This document shows, piece after piece, positions 6,574 to 8,090 of a stretch of DNA of 8,090 nt (within the stretch, counting starts at the first letter, position 1; each line of letters opens with the position of its first letter). Under the pieces are notes generated by a model. That model did no database searches and had not been told where the DNA came from. It saw nothing but the letters and a program-made list of their open reading frames with translations. The position numbers were made by a program, and so were the translations under genes. The DNA is taken from assembly GCA_002839245.1 (NCBI GenBank), contig PGXR01000143.1, forward strand, positions 1 through 8,090, in the 5' to 3' direction. The stretch comes from Spirochaetae bacterium HGW-Spirochaetae-7 (GTDB taxonomy: Bacteria; Spirochaetota; Spirochaetia; Treponematales; UBA12059).

Positions 6574-7503
6574 TCAAAATTCGCCGAGCAGCATTACCTC
6601 AGGTTCGAGGTCAATCGAATACGCCTTCAGGGCGGCGGCCCGGGCCTCGACTATCAGGGCCATCATGTCCGCGGCGCTCGCGGCTCCGACGTTGACGAAA
6701 ATGTTGGCATGTTTCAGGCTGACCATCGCGTCGCCTATCCGCCGGCCCCGGAAGCCAAGTTCGTCGAGTATCTTGCCGCTGGGGCGCCCGAATGACCGGT
6801 CGTTCTTGAAGAGGCTGCCGGCGCTCGGCCAATCGAAGTGTCCCTTGGCGCGGCGGTCGGCTTCCAGCTCGGCCATGCGGGCCGCCATGGCCGGCCGGTC
6901 GCCAGGCGCGAGCCTGAAAGTGGCGCCGACGATGACGGCTCCCGCCAGCCGGCCGCCGTGCATGAACGGCGTCCGTTTGTAGGACCACTCGGACCTCTCG
7001 ATGCCTGTCGAACCGATGTCGCCCAAGCCTGGATCGATGAATTCGACGCTTTCGATCACGTCGGCGAATTCGTGCTCGTAGCAGCGCGCGTTCATGAATA
7101 CGGCGCCGCCTGTGGAGCCTGGCAATCCGGAAGCAAATTCCAGTCCCGACAGTCCCTGCTCCAGGCCCTGCCCGACGAGCGAGGTGACCGGGATTCCGGC
7201 GCCTACCCGGAGCATGTTCCCCGGGACGGCGCGGGTCGTCCGGAGCAGCCCGGTCGAAGCGACGATGCCGCGCACACCCCGGTCGGCGACAAGCAGGTTG
7301 GCTCCGCCGCCCATCACGGCCAGAGCCACGCCCTCGGCGCGCGCTGCCGCCATCAACGAGGACATCGCCTGGGGGCTTCTCGGCCGTACGAAGGCGTCGG
7401 CGGGCCCGCCTATCCTGAAGGTCGTATGGCCGGCCATCGGCTCGTCGAAAGCGACTTCTGCGTCGATATTGCATTTATCGATGAATTTCCGTAGTGTAGA
7501 CAT
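6574..7503 (-). CDS. murB: UDP-N-acetylenolpyruvoylglucosamine reductase
   Basis: MurB is the FAD enzyme that uses NADPH to reduce enolpyruvyl-UDP-GlcNAc to UDP-MurNAc, the second committed step of peptidoglycan synthesis in the cytoplasm. The 309-residue length and the YKRTPF segment fit the short (type II, Gram-positive/spirochaete-like) form. FAD-binding motifs are HTTFRIGGPADAFV (26-39), VMGGGANLLVADRGVRG (63-79) and ASGLPGSTGGAVFMNAR (124-140). Catalytic residues by family alignment are Arg177 (YKRTPF), Ser230 (AGSLFKN) and Glu302 (LEPEV), all present. It is the first gene of the minus-strand operon, followed 53 bases on by the antiporter-like gene. No clear Shine-Dalgarno lies before the ATG at 7503 (upstream minus strand reads gcatgcaacaagc). 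Other mur genes are not in the window. Confidence 0.96.
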   Translation of the reverse strand: MSTLRKFIDKCNIDAEVAFDEPMAGHTTFRIGGPADAFVRPRSPQAMSSLMAAARAEGVALAVMGGGANLLVADRGVRGIVASTGLLRTTRAVPGNMLRVGAGIPVTSLVGQGLEQGLSGLEFASGLPGSTGGAVFMNARCYEHEFADVIESVEFIDPGLGDIGSTGIERSEWSYKRTPFMHGGRLAGAVIVGATFRLAPGDRPAMAARMAELEADRRAKGHFDWPSAGSLFKNDRSFGRPSGKILDELGFRGRRIGDAMVSLKHANIFVNVGAASAADMMALIVEARAAALKAYSIDLEPEVMLLGEF

Positions 7504-7537
7504 GCTTGTTGCATGCTATCCCAACTTGTGCGATGTG

Positions 7538-7566
7538 TTAATACGTAATTTTGCCATGAAAGTGAA
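7538..7566 (-). promoter_or_regulatory. Candidate promoter of the murB operon
   Basis: On the minus strand TTCACT (7561-7566), a 17-base spacer and TATTAA (7538-7543) form a sigma-70-like pair, each hexamer matching 4 of 6 consensus bases. The start would be near 7531, leaving a leader of about 28 bases. The -35 lies 4 bases from the strong hairpin at 7571-7628, so a protein binding there could affect it. Confidence 0.35.
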
Positions 7567-7570
7567 TATG

Positions 7571-7628
7571 GCCACGAAGGCACGGTGCGAGCCTGCGCAC
7601 TGCTCGGTTCGCACCGTGTCTCCGTGGC
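7571..7628. repeat. Long stable hairpin in the murB/cysS divergent region
   Basis: The outer arms gccacg (7571-7576) and cgtggc (7623-7628), then three pairs after one mismatch, then a perfect 10-bp stem (cacggtgcga 7581-7590 with tcgcaccgtg 7609-7618) and three more pairs (one G-T) enclose a 12-base loop (7594-7605). About 22 of 23 positions pair. It lies between divergent genes, so it is not the terminator of either neighbour. It could be in the cysS leader, be a binding site, or be a small mobile repeat; its right end shares 12 bases with 2838-2849. Confidence 0.7.
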
Positions 7629-7670
7629 ATAATTCTTAATTTATTCTTTGCTTAGTCAGCGCATAATTTG

Positions 7671-7678
7671 AAAGGAGG
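7671..7678 (+). promoter_or_regulatory. Ribosome binding site of cysS
   Basis: AAAGGAGG, a near-full Shine-Dalgarno sequence, lies 5 bases before the ATG at 7684. It fixes the start and contrasts with the three minus-strand genes, which have none. Confidence 0.8.
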
Positions 7679-7683
7679 ACCGT

Positions 7684-8090
7684 ATGGGCTTACGACTCTA
7701 CAACACGCTCGGACGATCCTTGCAGGCATTCGAACCGATCACCCCGGGCGCCGTCGGCTTCTACGGCTGTGGCCCGACCGTCTATAACTACGCGCACATA
7801 GGCAACCTCCGCGCCTACGTCTTCGACGATGTCGTCGCGCGGTCCCTGCGCTACCTCGGCTACGAGGTGAAGCACGTGATGAACATCACCGACGTCGGCC
7901 ACCTTACCGGCGACGACGATTCGGGCGAGGACAAGATGGTCAAGACCGCAGCCCAGCGCAACAAGAGCGTGCTCGAGGTGGCCCAGTTCTACACCGACGC
8001 GTTCTTCGCCGATACCGAGCGCCTTAATATCGAGCGGCCGACCGTCGTCTGCAAGGCGACCGACCATATCGCGGACATGATAGCGCTGAT
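7684..8090 (+). CDS. cysS: Cysteinyl-tRNA synthetase (3' end outside window)
   Basis: The first 135 complete codons of cysteinyl-tRNA synthetase, the class I enzyme charging tRNA-Cys, are present and the frame is open to the last base; the family is about 460-500 residues, so some 70 percent lies beyond. Family features are RLYNTLGRSLQAFEP, FYGCGPTVYNYAHIGN with zinc-ligand Cys29 and the class I signature at 38-41, VFDDVVARSLRYLGYEVKHV and MNITDVGHLTGDDDSGEDKM (66-85). The usual HIGH signature reads HIGN, and the 'DVGHLTGDxDSGEDKM' block replaces the shorter 'DIDDK' of E. coli; both mark a subgroup I recall from anaerobes, not a defect. The start has a strong ribosome binding site. It is divergent from murB, with 180 bases between. 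Confidence 0.95.
   Translation, partial: MGLRLYNTLGRSLQAFEPITPGAVGFYGCGPTVYNYAHIGNLRAYVFDDVVARSLRYLGYEVKHVMNITDVGHLTGDDDSGEDKMVKTAAQRNKSVLEVAQFYTDAFFADTERLNIERPTVVCKATDHIADMIAL

Noticed and set aside
7571..7650. Hairpin followed by AT-rich DNA as an intrinsic terminator
   Set aside because: No plus-strand gene ends upstream of it in the window (murB is divergent), and the downstream stretch is mixed A/T, not a T run. Attenuation of cysS remains possible but unproven.
7662..7667. CATAAT as a -10 box for cysS
   Set aside because: Transcription would begin near 7674, inside the ribosome binding site, and no -35 sequence lies at the right distance.
7630..7683. T-box riboswitch upstream of cysS
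   Set aside because: The whole gap to murB is only 180 bases and I do not see the T-box consensus (TGGNACCGCG-like) or a specifier loop.

Overview
The window is about 8.1 kb of high-GC bacterial chromosome, with short, densely packed genes and normal bacterial operon spacing. No mobile-element gene, rRNA, tRNA or CRISPR array is visible. I cannot assign the organism firmly. An anaerobic or fermentative bacterium, possibly a spirochaete, is a reasonable guess for three reasons: the CoA-transferase/thiolase set, an antiporter-like membrane protein carrying Usp-like and PTS-EIIA-like cytoplasmic domains, and intergenic repeats of the 'ccacggag' and 'gattgacaagat' kind. Codon use is a little unusual for this GC content, because ATA (Ile) and AGG (Arg) are common.

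Layout. (1) Bases 1-2467, plus strand: a tight three-gene operon for the alpha subunit (5' end outside the window) and beta subunit of an acetoacetate-type CoA-transferase, then an acetyl-CoA acetyltransferase (thiolase). Together they would interconvert short-chain 3-ketoacids, acetoacetyl-CoA and acetyl-CoA. (2) Bases 2468-2870: a 403-base non-coding gap between convergent operons. It is crowded with small repeats: a degenerate copy of the thiolase 3' end, an 8-bp tandem repeat, a near-perfect palindrome and a nested inverted repeat. (3) Bases 2871-7503, minus strand: a likely operon transcribed murB -> antiporter-like/Usp/EIIA-like protein -> pepT (peptidase T), with gaps of 53 and 26 bases. 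(4) Bases 7504-7683: a 180-base divergent promoter region holding a long, strong hairpin. (5) Bases 7684 to the window end, plus strand: the 5' third or so of cysS (cysteinyl-tRNA synthetase), of a HIGN-motif type.

Most genes are ordinary housekeeping or central metabolism. The parts worth a second look are the 787-residue membrane protein, whose transport core lacks the acidic residues expected of a cation:proton antiporter while its EIIA-like histidines are kept, and the family of small intergenic repeats whose end motif occurs both in the convergent gap and in the murB/cysS divergent region. I found no convincing new multi-gene system here.
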